DNA of 64,000 nucleotides from assembly GCF_028453695.1 (NCBI RefSeq), contig NC_135774.1, forward strand, positions 2,914,001 to 2,978,000. Reading direction: 5' to 3'. The DNA comes from Augochlora pura (taxonomy: Eukaryota > Arthropoda > Insecta > Hymenoptera > Halictidae). The notes under the pieces are model-generated. The model saw only the letters and a list, made by a program, of their open reading frames with translations, was not told where the DNA came from and searched no databases. How positions within the stretch are numbered: position 1 is the first letter of the stretch; the number at the start of each line of letters is the position of its first letter. This document shows, one piece after another, positions 1 through 12,200 of this stretch. The position numbers and the translations under genes are program-made.

Positions 1-2661
1 ACTTTCCTGTAATTTTGAAATTTTGACAAATACATCATGATCTTAGCATGCAATCTATACGTACCAAAATGTCGAAAAGACCAGCGAAAGAAATACTGTA
101 TAATGAATAGAGGATTTGGAGGAATCGTGTAAATCGTCGAGGAAGCGGCCGATCGCGATGGAAACCAGTGATGCAAGTAGCGCATTCAAGTGCCTGTTTG
201 TCGGGCAGAAGCTGCTGCACGCGAATACAGTGCTATTAACAATGAATATTAGCCCGGAACGTTTCACATCCCTAACGAAGCCACGCTTCAGCGACTCGAG
301 ATATGAATCAAAGTAAACTGAAGCAAACAAGGCGCCGTCCCAGGGATCAATGCGGCCTATAGAAGGCGCACTTCCATAAAATGCATGGATGCGACCTCGG
401 ACAACCCTCGCAGTTCACCTGCCCGAGGCAGCAAATCAGCCAAGATGGAGAGCCTGCCGTATACGATCTTAAAGGGGCAGGCTCGAGGCGCGGTAAGCCT
501 CGTTCTCACCGGTCTAACGTCGACTTATCTCTATCATGCATCTGATTCCGATCACCCACGCTTCTTCAGGGACTATCTACGCAACCTGCAATTACTATTA
601 GCTGAACTCTGTGTCGTATTAAAGCGATATCGATCATCGGATTCTTGTTGAAACTGGCGCTTCGTCGCACGAGGTATTTATTTGGAAAAATAAAATATTG
701 TTTTCAAAAATATTGCAAAATTTTTTAAGAGTATCGCAGACTGTAATTGCACGATCTCCTATGGGTACCATTTTCTATAAATACTGTCGAGACAGGATCA
801 GCGAGAGAATGGTGTCGCAATGAATTATTTTGTTCAGAAAGTACTGTAAAAGACGCAATGGATCAATTTTTAATCAACATCCCTTGTTACTTTAAAATCT
901 CGTAAAATGTCTGCCTTAAAATCTTAGAAATATTTCGTAGATAGATGAACGCATTCTAGAATTTCGACAAATCTGTCCAGGGTGTGGACATGCCCTCACA
1001 TTTGCCATATAATACCCAGTCGATTAGGCGATCAGAAGACAAATAACGTGGCCGATCGACGACGCATCAAAATCCCGAGACTCTGAGAAACGTAGACGGT
1101 GTCCCTTTATTAATTCGTTCGACTATGCGATTCGCCGGAAAATCGCGCGTAGTTTCACCGTCCAATTAAACGTCACTTTCTAGCCGTGGTTTCTACATTA
1201 AGCGACCTTTAAACCGGCCCCGAACGACGCGCGCTCGGTTCCGCCGCATTAATCCTATTAATTTCGCGACGCGCCGCGACATTTAAAGTAGAAACAAATG
1301 ACCGGCGATTATACAGGCAACGTATCGTTGTTTCATGTTCAGGGACGATGTCGCCCGATTACAGGGGGGCGGTTTCTCGCGCGGTACAAACTGTCACGCA
1401 CTCGCTGCAACGATCCGCACAGTGTCTGGTTTCTCGAAGGAGAATTTAGGTCTCTAGGCGCTCAGCCTCCGGACGACGATTATTGATTTTTGTTTCGAAA
1501 AGAATCGCGAGATTGTTTGCACCGCGCTCCGCCGTTATTTTTATCGCCGCACCGAAACGTCCTACAAACCGAGACATTTGCAAAGTTTAAATAGACTGGC
1601 GCAACGTCGATAATCGTGGCAACGAATCTTTCGATATTTCGATCGGACCAGCGTCTTCTTTCGAAGAGCCTGCAAGTTGGTGTTCTAAAGAAAATCTAAA
1701 GTTACGCAAATCGTTCAGCTTCGGAGCAGAATTATCCGAGAGTCGTGAGAGGATTGAACCGAGAGTGGAATAATTATTGCTTGCCATACCGGATTTATGG
1801 CTCGAAGAGGGATCATTTTTCGTGAGCCGGCCGGTAGAATCTAACGCAATCGCGCTCGGGGAATATCGCGAATCGGAGGCCAAAGACGCGGCCCGTCGCG
1901 TGAAAGTTGTTCCTAGCCTGAGAAAGACACGTTCGCTCGCGACCGATGATGCATGCCGTTCGCCTAATTGGGGCGATATCTATCCAATTATTTTCAGGAA
2001 CAATTAACCTTGCATCCGACGGCGCGAGGAAAGTCTCGGCGAGAATTCGCGCGCGCGCGCTCGCGGGGCCGCGAGAGAACGAGGAAATACATAATTCGAA
2101 GCGTGCCGCGAGCAAACAGAAAATCGATAGGGACTCGTTAAACATCCGCGACAGATATTCTCGTGCGGAACTATAACCAGGCTGACTGGTGCCACTTTCA
2201 CGAGAACCCACGGAAAACGTTGGCCCCCCCGAACCCTCTCGGTTCCTAGAAACGATTCGCGATCATTTGCCAGGAACTGGAAGCGATCGGACCCGTTCCA
2301 GACCCGTCGGGGCCGGCAAAACCATTCCACGGGACTCGAAAATCCAGCGCGGAAGTCGGCGAGGACCGTCGATCTCCATAACAACGTTCGCAGAAAATTG
2401 CGTCCCGGTAAATTGCGCCTTGGGAAATTGCATCTAGGGACTCTGGTCGCTTCGCTGGAAAATCCCAGGTCTCCGACGCGACCTTACGGTATTCCGGCCG
2501 CAATCCTAAATGTCAAGCTCGAACGAGGAGGCAATCACCGAAAGAAAAGTCAATTGTTACGTCTCATCGGACATGGAAAGTCGTCGACGGAGACAGATGC
2601 TAGCGAACCGATGGCTCGCGGCTCGATAAGAAAGTTCGGAACGAGTGTTGCGAAGCCTAGA

Positions 2662-2890
2662 CTATCAGAACTTTGGGATATCTGTGACTTCCGGATTGCC
2701 AGAACTTTTGAATCGCCTGTTCTTTGAACTATCCGACACCTGAGTTAGCAGAACTTCTGAATTATCAGAACTTTTGAATGATCCGACTTCTGAATTATCA
2801 GAACTTTTGAATGATCCGACTTCTGAATTATCAGAACTTTTGAATGATCCGACTTCCGAATTATCAGAACTTCTGCATCGTCTGACTTCT
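2662..2890. repeat. 33-bp tandem repeat with degenerate flanks
   Basis: The core word CAGAACTTTTGAATGATCCG recurs at about 2766, 2799, 2832 and 2865, a constant 33-bp period. More degenerate copies lie upstream, with CAGAACT at about 2665, 2700 and 2749. Because 33 is divisible by three, the minus strand is open and reads an 11-residue SSDNSEVGSFK repeat. No splice or start context supports a gene, so I call it a minisatellite. Confidence 0.85.
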
Positions 2891-4124
2891 GAATTTATTA
2901 TCATGTGTGAAGAGTTTAATGTCATAAGCTAGATTTATTGGACGAGTTGCTGCATACTCCGATAGCATAGCAAAGTAACTGCGCTATTGTTCGAACACCA
3001 ATTACCCAAGAACTTCAAACTTTTCAATCAATTCACTGTACCAATCACCGAGCATGCACTCTAGCAGCATAAGTAGCTGTTCCAATGTCCGAGCACTGAT
3101 TTCCCTAGAACTTCAAGTCGCGAACTTACATCTTCTGGAGTCGATTTGCATACTTCCTCGCAACGTTCATAACCAGACTGCATACTTCCATGCAACTTGT
3201 ACACTTTTACGAGCTAACAAGCTAAACAAATTTTAATGCACACTAAAGAATACATAAAAAGCAACTAAGTGACGCAGTCCGCAAGTCTGTCGTAAACCAA
3301 CGAGTCCGATTAATTTCGAAAGCCTTTCAAAGTCATTTCGCAAACGAAATGAATTGTTTCGCTCGCAGTAAACTGCGGATATTTTCCGTACGACGGAGCG
3401 ATCGGTGTCGCGTACAGTCTGAGGCCATCAATATTTACGGTTTTTCCTCTCGGTGGTCTGGAAACGAAGGGAAGAACGCGATGGAAGGACAAAAGTGACG
3501 AGCTAGAAAACAAGACTGGCCAGGAAGTGGTGTTCGAGCGAGCCTAGGCTGGTAACACCGACGACGAGGTAACGGTGGTCTCAGGTGTCGTGGTCGGATG
3601 AGAAAAGAAGTGTCAACAGAGGGGCAGTGGGCAGAGATTGAAAAAGATTCGGAAATACCTGTTCCGAACTGTTTTACACATCGGTTCTGACTGAAACAGT
3701 TATCCAGAGCTGAAAAGACTTCGCGACTGTTGTAAGATGTATCGATTCTGGGCTTCTATAGGTTTCGATTTGGCTCTTCGGCACCGATATTGCATTGGGT
3801 CTATTTCGCGGAATATCTCGTGTTACTTCGTAATATTCCACGCTACCGTGAAACTGCGACCCATGGGCGCAGAGGCGTGTTTGTCAATCGCACACAGAAC
3901 CGAAAACTAACAATTGTGAAATGACATTGCGGTAATATCTGTTTTGAAGAACCGAAACTAAAATCAATATACTTTACACCAGTCGCGAGAGTTCCCGAGT
4001 GCTCTGTAATAGTGTGAGAGGCTCGTTATTCAAGCTCTGCTGCCGCGGATCGTACCTTGACGTACAGCTCCTTCGTCGTCATCGTGGTCGGGTCCAGGTG
4101 GCCTGGGTCAGGTCAGGTACGATG

Positions 4125-4151
4125 AGCAGCAGCAGCAGCAGCAGCAGCAGC
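4125..4151. repeat. (AGC)9 trinucleotide microsatellite
   Basis: Nine uninterrupted AGC units. It sits in a GC-rich stretch with no supported coding exon, so it may lie in an untranslated or promoter region. Confidence 0.9.
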
Positions 4152-6255
4152 CACCACAGGCACACACGATTCTTCACGCACGCACGCACACACCTGAGCA
4201 CAGATAACCAGGTACCTACGACATTTGTCGTCGCGATCGTGTGGTTCGCGCTACGATCGCCGCGGACGACTTCTTCCCTCGAATCTACAGTACATCCTGA
4301 TGTCAACCGAGGCGCGGTCACGGCATGTTTCTGTTTTTATTTCTATTCTTTTTTTCTTCTTGTTTCTGCCGCGCGCACAGTCCTCGCTACGCTTCCCTTC
4401 GCCTCCCTTTCGGCTTGGCAGTTCCGCGTACCCGGTCCGGGCTGATCCGTGGATCTCGCGAAGGGCACACACACCAGCACACCGCGCTCCTCGCGATCCT
4501 CTTCAGCTCGAGGACGGTTCCCTAGGTCCTAGCCCACACGACCCTCCGTATCATCGACCGTGGCCCACCGGGAAATGGATTTTCGCGAAGGTCGTACCTC
4601 CACGTAAACGTCGCACGACGACACTGCCACCAGCTGGTTCGTTATCGGGTTTAGATTCGGCGCCCCTCTTCGCCTACACGCTCGACCACTCTCCAACTCG
4701 TTCGGAGTCGACGCGAAACCCGATTCCATCCTCCTCGGACTCGTTCGCCGCATATCGCGCTGTCTTTCTCCGACGATCGAACCTCGAGTCACACGCCATC
4801 TCACCACTGAATCTAGAAACCCACGTTTCAAACCTGTTCCCGCGACGCGACGGTCGATCGTCAATCTCGACGTTTCGGATCGATTCTCCAACCTCGGGAT
4901 TATTTATAACATTTTTCCAGAATTATTTGTACAGAAGTAGCTGTCTTTGATTTCATTTCACGGTGGTTCGAGGACTTTGCTTTGAGGTGATGCGGTTTGC
5001 GAGAGTGTCCGGTGATAACAGGTCCGAATTCATTGATATCGTTGTATTATGTAAAAGCTGTCCCGAAGGACGACCGTGGAACGAGACGATACTATAGAGA
5101 AACGGAAAATAAGTTTGCAGTAAAGAAAATTTTATTTTCAGTGATAGTCACCGTACCTTTAGCAATTAATAGTTAAGATGGTTGAGTACTAGTCTCTTCA
5201 ATAAACGTGGTCCAATCTGCGTCGTGTTTGGAGTCATCTCGATCAAAAGAATTTCAGCTGTCCATTGGTTCTGCAATTTTGAATATAAACTCAATTTTGA
5301 ATATAAACTCAATTTTAAATACGAACGAAATTTGCTAAAAATAGAATCTTTCTTCATACATGTTTGCATTATCTAGACGCCGCACGCTATCGATGTATTC
5401 CTGTCTTGATTCCTTTCACTGCAGTCAGTTCTTATCCTTGTCTACAGAGGTAAGACCTCGCGAGCTCGAGACACCCGCGGGATGAAAACAGTGTATATTT
5501 TAGATGTTATATTCACGTAATGAATTTAATAAAATATAATTACTTTCGAATATACGCGCTGCGTGAACTCGTGGCTACTAAATCATCAAATCTACCACAA
5601 TACGAATGAGGTATACAGAATACTCGATCTAGGCTAACAAGTTTAAATCTCTGAAATATCGGTAACGACGAGCACCATACATCAATGATAATGGTGCTTT
5701 CCAAAGCCCCAATATTGGATAATAAAACAATGCACGGGATGTTAAGTCTACTCCTACACCTCGCGCATAATTCTACGACCGCTTTGCAATTTTCAGCACT
5801 AATGACGCGGTGCTCCTAGGATACGTTATCGGCATCGCTGATAAGCTGTCACGCTATCGGGGAAATAACAAATGTGGGCGACAGTTGCAAAACTGACTTA
5901 AACTATGCTTCGCCAGCTTTTTCTGTACTGAACAGTCTGCGGGTTTTACGCACTTGCGAAAAATCATGAGTATATTAAACGTAAAATAATACACGTTTGT
6001 TTGAAATGTTTGTAACGCAATTTAAATCACGAAATATAATCGGACATCTAATACGAGAGGGGTGTGAAATTTTTCGCCGCGAAGAAAGCTATAAAATAAG
6101 TGACTATCGGAACGTCGAGCGAGCTGCCACGGTTAATAATTTACGGGTTGCAGTGACACGTTAACCATAAATTCAGCGATAAATCCCGATAGAAGAAGCA
6201 ACGAGAATTAATTCCAGTTCCATTTAACGGTATGATCTATTAGACGGTGCGGATC

Positions 6256-9200
6256 ATGGCATTCTTCCAATTAGCACTGAAAGCCAGGAAGCTCGAAAAA
6301 GCGAGGCTAACGTACGAGGATGAAAAACTGAGATCGATCGAGATCTCGGGCGGCGCCAAGCCCCGATACACTTTGAAGCAACGGATCCGCCGGCAGAAGT
6401 TGCGGTGAGATTCGAAGTTCCCCTTCGCTGCCAAGTCGCGGCTCGAACTATCGTTTAGTATCTGTCCAGAATAGATAGATTTTCCCTTTTCGGAAGAGTC
6501 CTGCGAAGACAAGATTCATTGACGATTTATTTTCTCGTAGCTTGAAGAAGAAGATTAAAAACGTCTGCGCAAAGATCTTCGCGATCCCGAAGGATTCTTG
6601 GATCTACAGGAAGATCGTCGATGTTCGCACGGACGGTACCTTGGAGAATTACATCGCGAAAAGTTTCGCCGGCTTCCTCGGTGGGATATTCCTCACCTAC
6701 ATCTTCTTCGGCTTCTTCGTGATCCAGCTCGGCTACAAGCTCTCCACTGCCACGTTCCTTTGCTCCGCGATAGGGGTGATTCTCACCCTCGGTCTGGCGT
6801 TCTCCCCTAGAATTCGGTTAGAAAAATCAAGCAACGAATTTTCATGTTACACTTGAAATAGATTCATAAATAATTCTTGTATTATTCTTCGAATAATACG
6901 GGAGGTAACGGTTAGACGTTCTTGGAAGCGAGTTCGTGATCGAAGACCCTTAGCTACGGAGCTGGCTAAATATGAAACGAAAAGGTTTACCGTGCCGTGC
7001 TTTCAGTTTAATTGGCGGCCGGAACCCGCGTGTTCCGGAAACGCGTAAAACAGCAATCACCGCGGACTCGTTTAAGAGGTCGAGCGCACAGGGCCTTCTA
7101 GCTCATCAGCCGAGGGTTAAAGCTCCCGCGACCGCTTCCCTCGAGGGCTCTCGCGTCAGACTTTTCTCCCGTTTCTCCCGCAGCTGTATAGTGTTCCTGT
7201 TATTACCCCAATTTTTCTCGAAGCGCGGGCGACAGGTGTTGGTCGCGTACGCTTTCATTCTAGCGTTAACCGGGCCGGTCAAGAACACTCTGCACAACAT
7301 CGCCGTTCTTACGGAGTCACTGGCCTGCGCCCAAGTACGTTTCTCTATCATTTGAAACGTCCCGGCATCCCATTATTTCACGATCGGCGAACATGTATCG
7401 CTCGACCGTTGGGATCGGTTCATTATAGTGGTGCGCGGCCTGCTCACCACTGTCATCCGCTTCGTTTTCTAGGAGCAGCTGAAGGAGGCGGTGAAAACTG
7501 TGATAGATTTGGCGAAACAACCGTTCTACGCTCTGAGGGACGCGATAACGAAAGTCATCAAGTCGGTTAAAGCTGTCGTCAAGAGGATCAAGCAAACCCT
7601 TCTAGCGATCAAGAGGATCGTCCTCAGCATACGTAAGAACGTCTTCTGCAACATGTACATGTTTATGCTTACAGTAACTTGACAGAGTAGAGTATAAACA
7701 ATGACTGAAGAATTCATAGGAAAAACTGGGACATTGAAGCATTGCAACATTGCGAACGATGGCTTCTTCTTGCAGTGAGGGTGATTACGTCAGTGTTCCA
7801 ATGGCTCGGCAGCGTGATCAACATGTGCAACAAGAAACTAGGCACTCCGTTCGATAGGTGTCAGAGAGTGTTCGACGGTGCCGTCGCCGATTGCAAGGCG
7901 AAGCTTGGACCGTTCTTCGGGGTGGTCTGCAACATTACCTACGTGGTCAGCACACTTTGCTACATCGTGAAGCCGCTGGACTTCATCTGCATGCTGGTGT
8001 CCTATGTGGCTGACACCGTGGTCGGCGCAGTGAAACGAAGTGAGTGTTTCGTCTGCCGACCAAGCTTTGCCAATCTTTTTCTCAACCTTTCTTCGTATCC
8101 ACCAATTGCGACGATGATTTACTTTGTATTTTTCCACGGTTTCATCTTTATGATTTACAGAGATTAAAAGGTTCACAATGCACATGAAGGCGATGTTTTA
8201 TGTTAAGGTGAAGTTCTCGCACTCGTTTCATTTCGAGACGAACCAGAGCAAGTCGTTAGGGGATGTTTCCACCAGCATTGCAACCGAGATACGATCAAGG
8301 ACCGACACGTTGTTCACTATCTTCGACTCGATCAGCTTCGTCACGTCTCTCTTCGTCTTCATTATCGTTCTCAGGTAACGATTCGATTCATTTATGTCAT
8401 TGCGATCAGTCCGGAGACAGCTCATCTGTGGAAATCATTTAATTTAATTTAATTCAATTTAATTTAATTCTATAATACTGAGAATATAAGGTCCCTGAGC
8501 TTTAGGCTAGCAGTATTCTGATCCGTTTCTTTCCAGAGTAATGCGCTACAGATTTAAATGGATGACCAGCGAACGCTACGACAACAAATATATAACGAAG
8601 GACTTGCGCACCATCGACTTAATCAGGGCTCGACAGGACAAAGAAACCGTCCTGCCGCTGAACCCTCGCGAGAGCCACAAATACGTGAGCCTGTCCTCCG
8701 TCATGTTGGTGAAATCCGAGAGGCTCAAGCTAGTCAGATCGGCCGTGTTTTTGGGCTTGGCTACCGTCAAGCTAATCGCCTTCTTGGTCATAGACTACAG
8801 TCTCTACTGGGTGTTGAACACTATCCAGATCCACGGTAGATTCGAAAGCAAGGTACACCGCCGCGATCTTTATCGCTCGAGGCTTCTTCTCAAGCAATGC
8901 CGGTACCGCCTAGGTGGAGAAGCCGTCAGTTGTGACCATTCACGTCGCCGGCGAAGGCTACATGGCCGATCTATACAGGAGCATAGTTAGATCCTTCTCA
9001 CCCCAGGGCAAGGAGTCGGAGATTAACACGATGCTGTGCCTACCTCAACCGGTGCCGCCCAATCTCGACAGGTACACTCAGATCGTCGGTTTGCTGATCC
9101 TCTGCTGGTTCGTAGCGTTCTTCGAGCCCTACGGCCTCCGTCTTAGACACGTGGTTCTCTGCCAGTACTATCCCGACAGGGCCAAGCAGAGGGCCACTTG

Positions 9201-12200
9201 GCTGTACAATCACATTATCAGGTAACTGTCTATCAGTCCGCGACGAATAAACGGAAATCAAGTTAACCCTTAAATGCATGAATTAATGAATTTGATTTAA
9301 AAATTAGGGGTTATAATATTTCGAATGAGTGGAAATCGGGAAAAATATTAAAAAAAATTATAAGTCATATCTTATAGGGTTTTTATTGAAAAATATTAAT
9401 GATTCATTTTTGGTACACTATGCAAAATAGACATAAAAATTCTTTAGTTAGTATGAAAGAGATTGAAGCAGTCGTTTCCTTAAAAAAGAAACCTTACATT
9501 TAGAAAATATTTTTTGTTTAACGAATACACCAAAATATTTCTAAATAATCCACTTCCAAAAGTACGTAAATGAACCCGCTATCAAAAATGCGCGCCAATT
9601 GGTATAACGTCAGAAAGATACAAATATTGTAGTCAAATGTCATTATTTTAGTTAATTTTTGATAAGTCAATGGACAAAGGAATCACTGCCATTCAGCCAA
9701 ATGTATCGATATCAAAACTGTTGTCGGGTATCCGTGCAAAAAGTTATTGATTCATTTTTGGGACTCTATGCATTTAAGGGTTAATGGACGATGTTTGCAG
9801 GTCGAGAGGCAACTTCCTCAAGTTCGCGAGACGTCAGCTGCGCCGGAAGTTCGGCATGGCCGGTGCAGACAAGATCGAGAAGATCAGCTTGCAGGACAGA
9901 TTGTGGGCGGTCTGTCCCTGCTTGAACATTCTGTTCCCGAGAAAGCAGAAGACGTGCTTGTTGTGCAGCGCCGTGGAACGATCCGACATCGATCCGCACA
10001 TAAAGTGTCCGACGCCGGGTTGCGTCGGCCTCTTCTGTCCGCCGTGTTTCGCGGATTTGCAAAATATTTGCACCATCTGCAGATCGCCGATCGACTACGG
10101 CGACTTGTCGGACCTAAGCGAAGAATTGTAAGTTAGGCCGCTGTTAAATGTTATTTTCTCCGTTATTTAAATATCTCGATGACTTACTTTATTTTCGCTT
10201 TTCTTTAACATCTCATACCTTTATCATTACCTTTATCATCACCTTCTTTATCACCCTTTCTGATCGATTCGATGACTATTATTTGCATCAGAGATTCTTC
10301 CGAAGATGACTATCCGAGGATAAAACCGAAGCCTATAGAGCTACCTGGAGAAGTGACAGAAGAGGAAGAGGAGAAAGCAAAATTGGAGGAGGAAGAGGAA
10401 GAAATTGGCGAGGAGGATGAAACCGAAAGACGCGAAGAAGCCGAGGAAGAAGAGACTGAAGTGGAGGAAGCCGAAGGAGAAGAGGAAGTTGACGAGACAA
10501 CTGAAGAGGAATCGGAGAGCGAAAGAGAGAAGAGGGAGAGCTTGGCGATGCTGAGAAAGAAGGTGGAAGAAGACGAAGAAGATAGAATAGAGAAGGAAAT
10601 GGCTCAACAGACGGAGGAAAAATACGAAGAGGACACCGACTCCGTTTACAGTTACGGTAAGAATTCTACCTAGAATTTTCACCACTTTTTAAATATGTCT
10701 CATCTTGGTCAGCCTATGAAGACGAGATTCCAGAAGTGACGAAGGACGTGGCGCGTAGAGAACCGTTCAAAGACGTGGAAGCTCAGAGAATTAGGGACGA
10801 CGTGACGATCCAAGTAGGTGGCAACATAATTCTTGGGTAACTTACGATGACTTAGCAAATTGTTTTATAGAAATTAATTAATTCCTATTTCTACGCAAAA
10901 TTAAGACCACGCGCAGTGTTATAACAACCAAACCGCGAATCCTTATATAAAGTAAAAATTTGTTGTCTCAATTATCAAATATAGAAGAAGGATTTCCTCC
11001 TTCGATGATTGTAATTAGTTACAAATCGCGGTGCAAATAATTTCTGCTAATAGCAACAAATATCTCCAGATATTCAACGAGCCCCTGGCGAAAGAGTCGT
11101 GCTCCTGCGACGAGTCGCCGGCGTCCTGCTTCGTGGTGAGGGCTCGTAGGAGGGTCCGCTCGAAATTGAAAAAGAGCCGCGATCCCCGCGGGAGGGGCTC
11201 CGATTCATCGCATTCGATCGCCGACACGGAGTCGTGGTCGACGGAGGAGATCGACGAGGAAGAAGTAATACACGTCGAGGTGGACGACGAATGCGAGGAG
11301 CTGCTGAAGAAGGATCGAAGGGATCAGGAGAAACGGGGTCGTATAAATAAAATCGTCGGCGCGGTAGCGAGGATTCCCTGGCTGGGCAGAGGCGAGGTAC
11401 CGCACCGAGTCCTCTAATTCCGGCGTGTCCTCGTTTCCCATCGATATCCGTTCGCGACTGGTCCCGCGCGAAACGCTCCGGGTTTGCGCTGCGTCCACAT
11501 CGTTAGAATCCGCGACAAGCGAATGTTTGCCGATGGAAATTTGTACCGGGCAGGACGACGACGGGAAAGCTCGAGGATTGCGGACCAGGCGACCCTCGCT
11601 TATGAGCAGAATCGTCGGCATGCTACAGGGGAAGTCGAAACTGCAGACGTATAGAAGGTCTAGGAAGATCAAGGGTTCGTCGTCGTCTTCCTCGTCCTCG
11701 TGCTACGACGAGAGCGAGACACTGCTGCGAGACGAAGACGTCTGCTGCAGGTCCGACGCCGGCCATCTGACGAGAAGAAGAGTCGGAAGACGGGACGAGA
11801 CCGACGACACGGAGAACTTTGATTTCAGACATCCTCGCGAGAAGAAGTTCGCCACGAGAAAAGTGCCGAAGTAATTCTACCACTTTTACTAATTTTTTGA
11901 AAATGATAGATTGGTTTTCGATTATTCTGTAGATACTTGGAGTCAACCGTGAGGTGTACATCCTATTACGAAATGGATGAGACGGAGAATTCCCAGCAAG
12001 TGGAAGACGTCGACCAGTCGTCAGACATGACAAGCAGCAAGAAGAAGAGCAGACGAGATACGACGGAAGACGAATTTGTGGTAATTACGTTTGTTCATTG
12101 ATGAAGTAAATTCACGAGGTGTTGATGTCTGATTTCATTTGCTTGCAGGCTCCTTGCTCTTGCACGTCGGACATCACTCAGGATACCAAGGAGGATAGAG

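Larger units (their letters stand above)
1..6255. other. No recognisable gene; upstream intergenic region
   Basis: I see no protein I can recognise and no exon chain joined by plausible splice sites. Short open frames occur on both strands, including a 241-codon one at 4225-4950, but they read as Ser/Arg/Pro-rich low-complexity sequence typical of GC-rich DNA that happens to be open. The stretch holds a 33-bp tandem repeat at 2662-2890, an (AGC)9 run at 4125-4151 and short CG runs near 2049. It may include the promoter and untranslated exons of the gene starting at 6256. Confidence 0.5.

Noticed and set aside
4225..4950. 241-codon plus-strand open frame
   Set aside because: Composition is Ser/Arg/Pro-rich low complexity, overlapping frames are open on both strands, and nothing resembles a domain.
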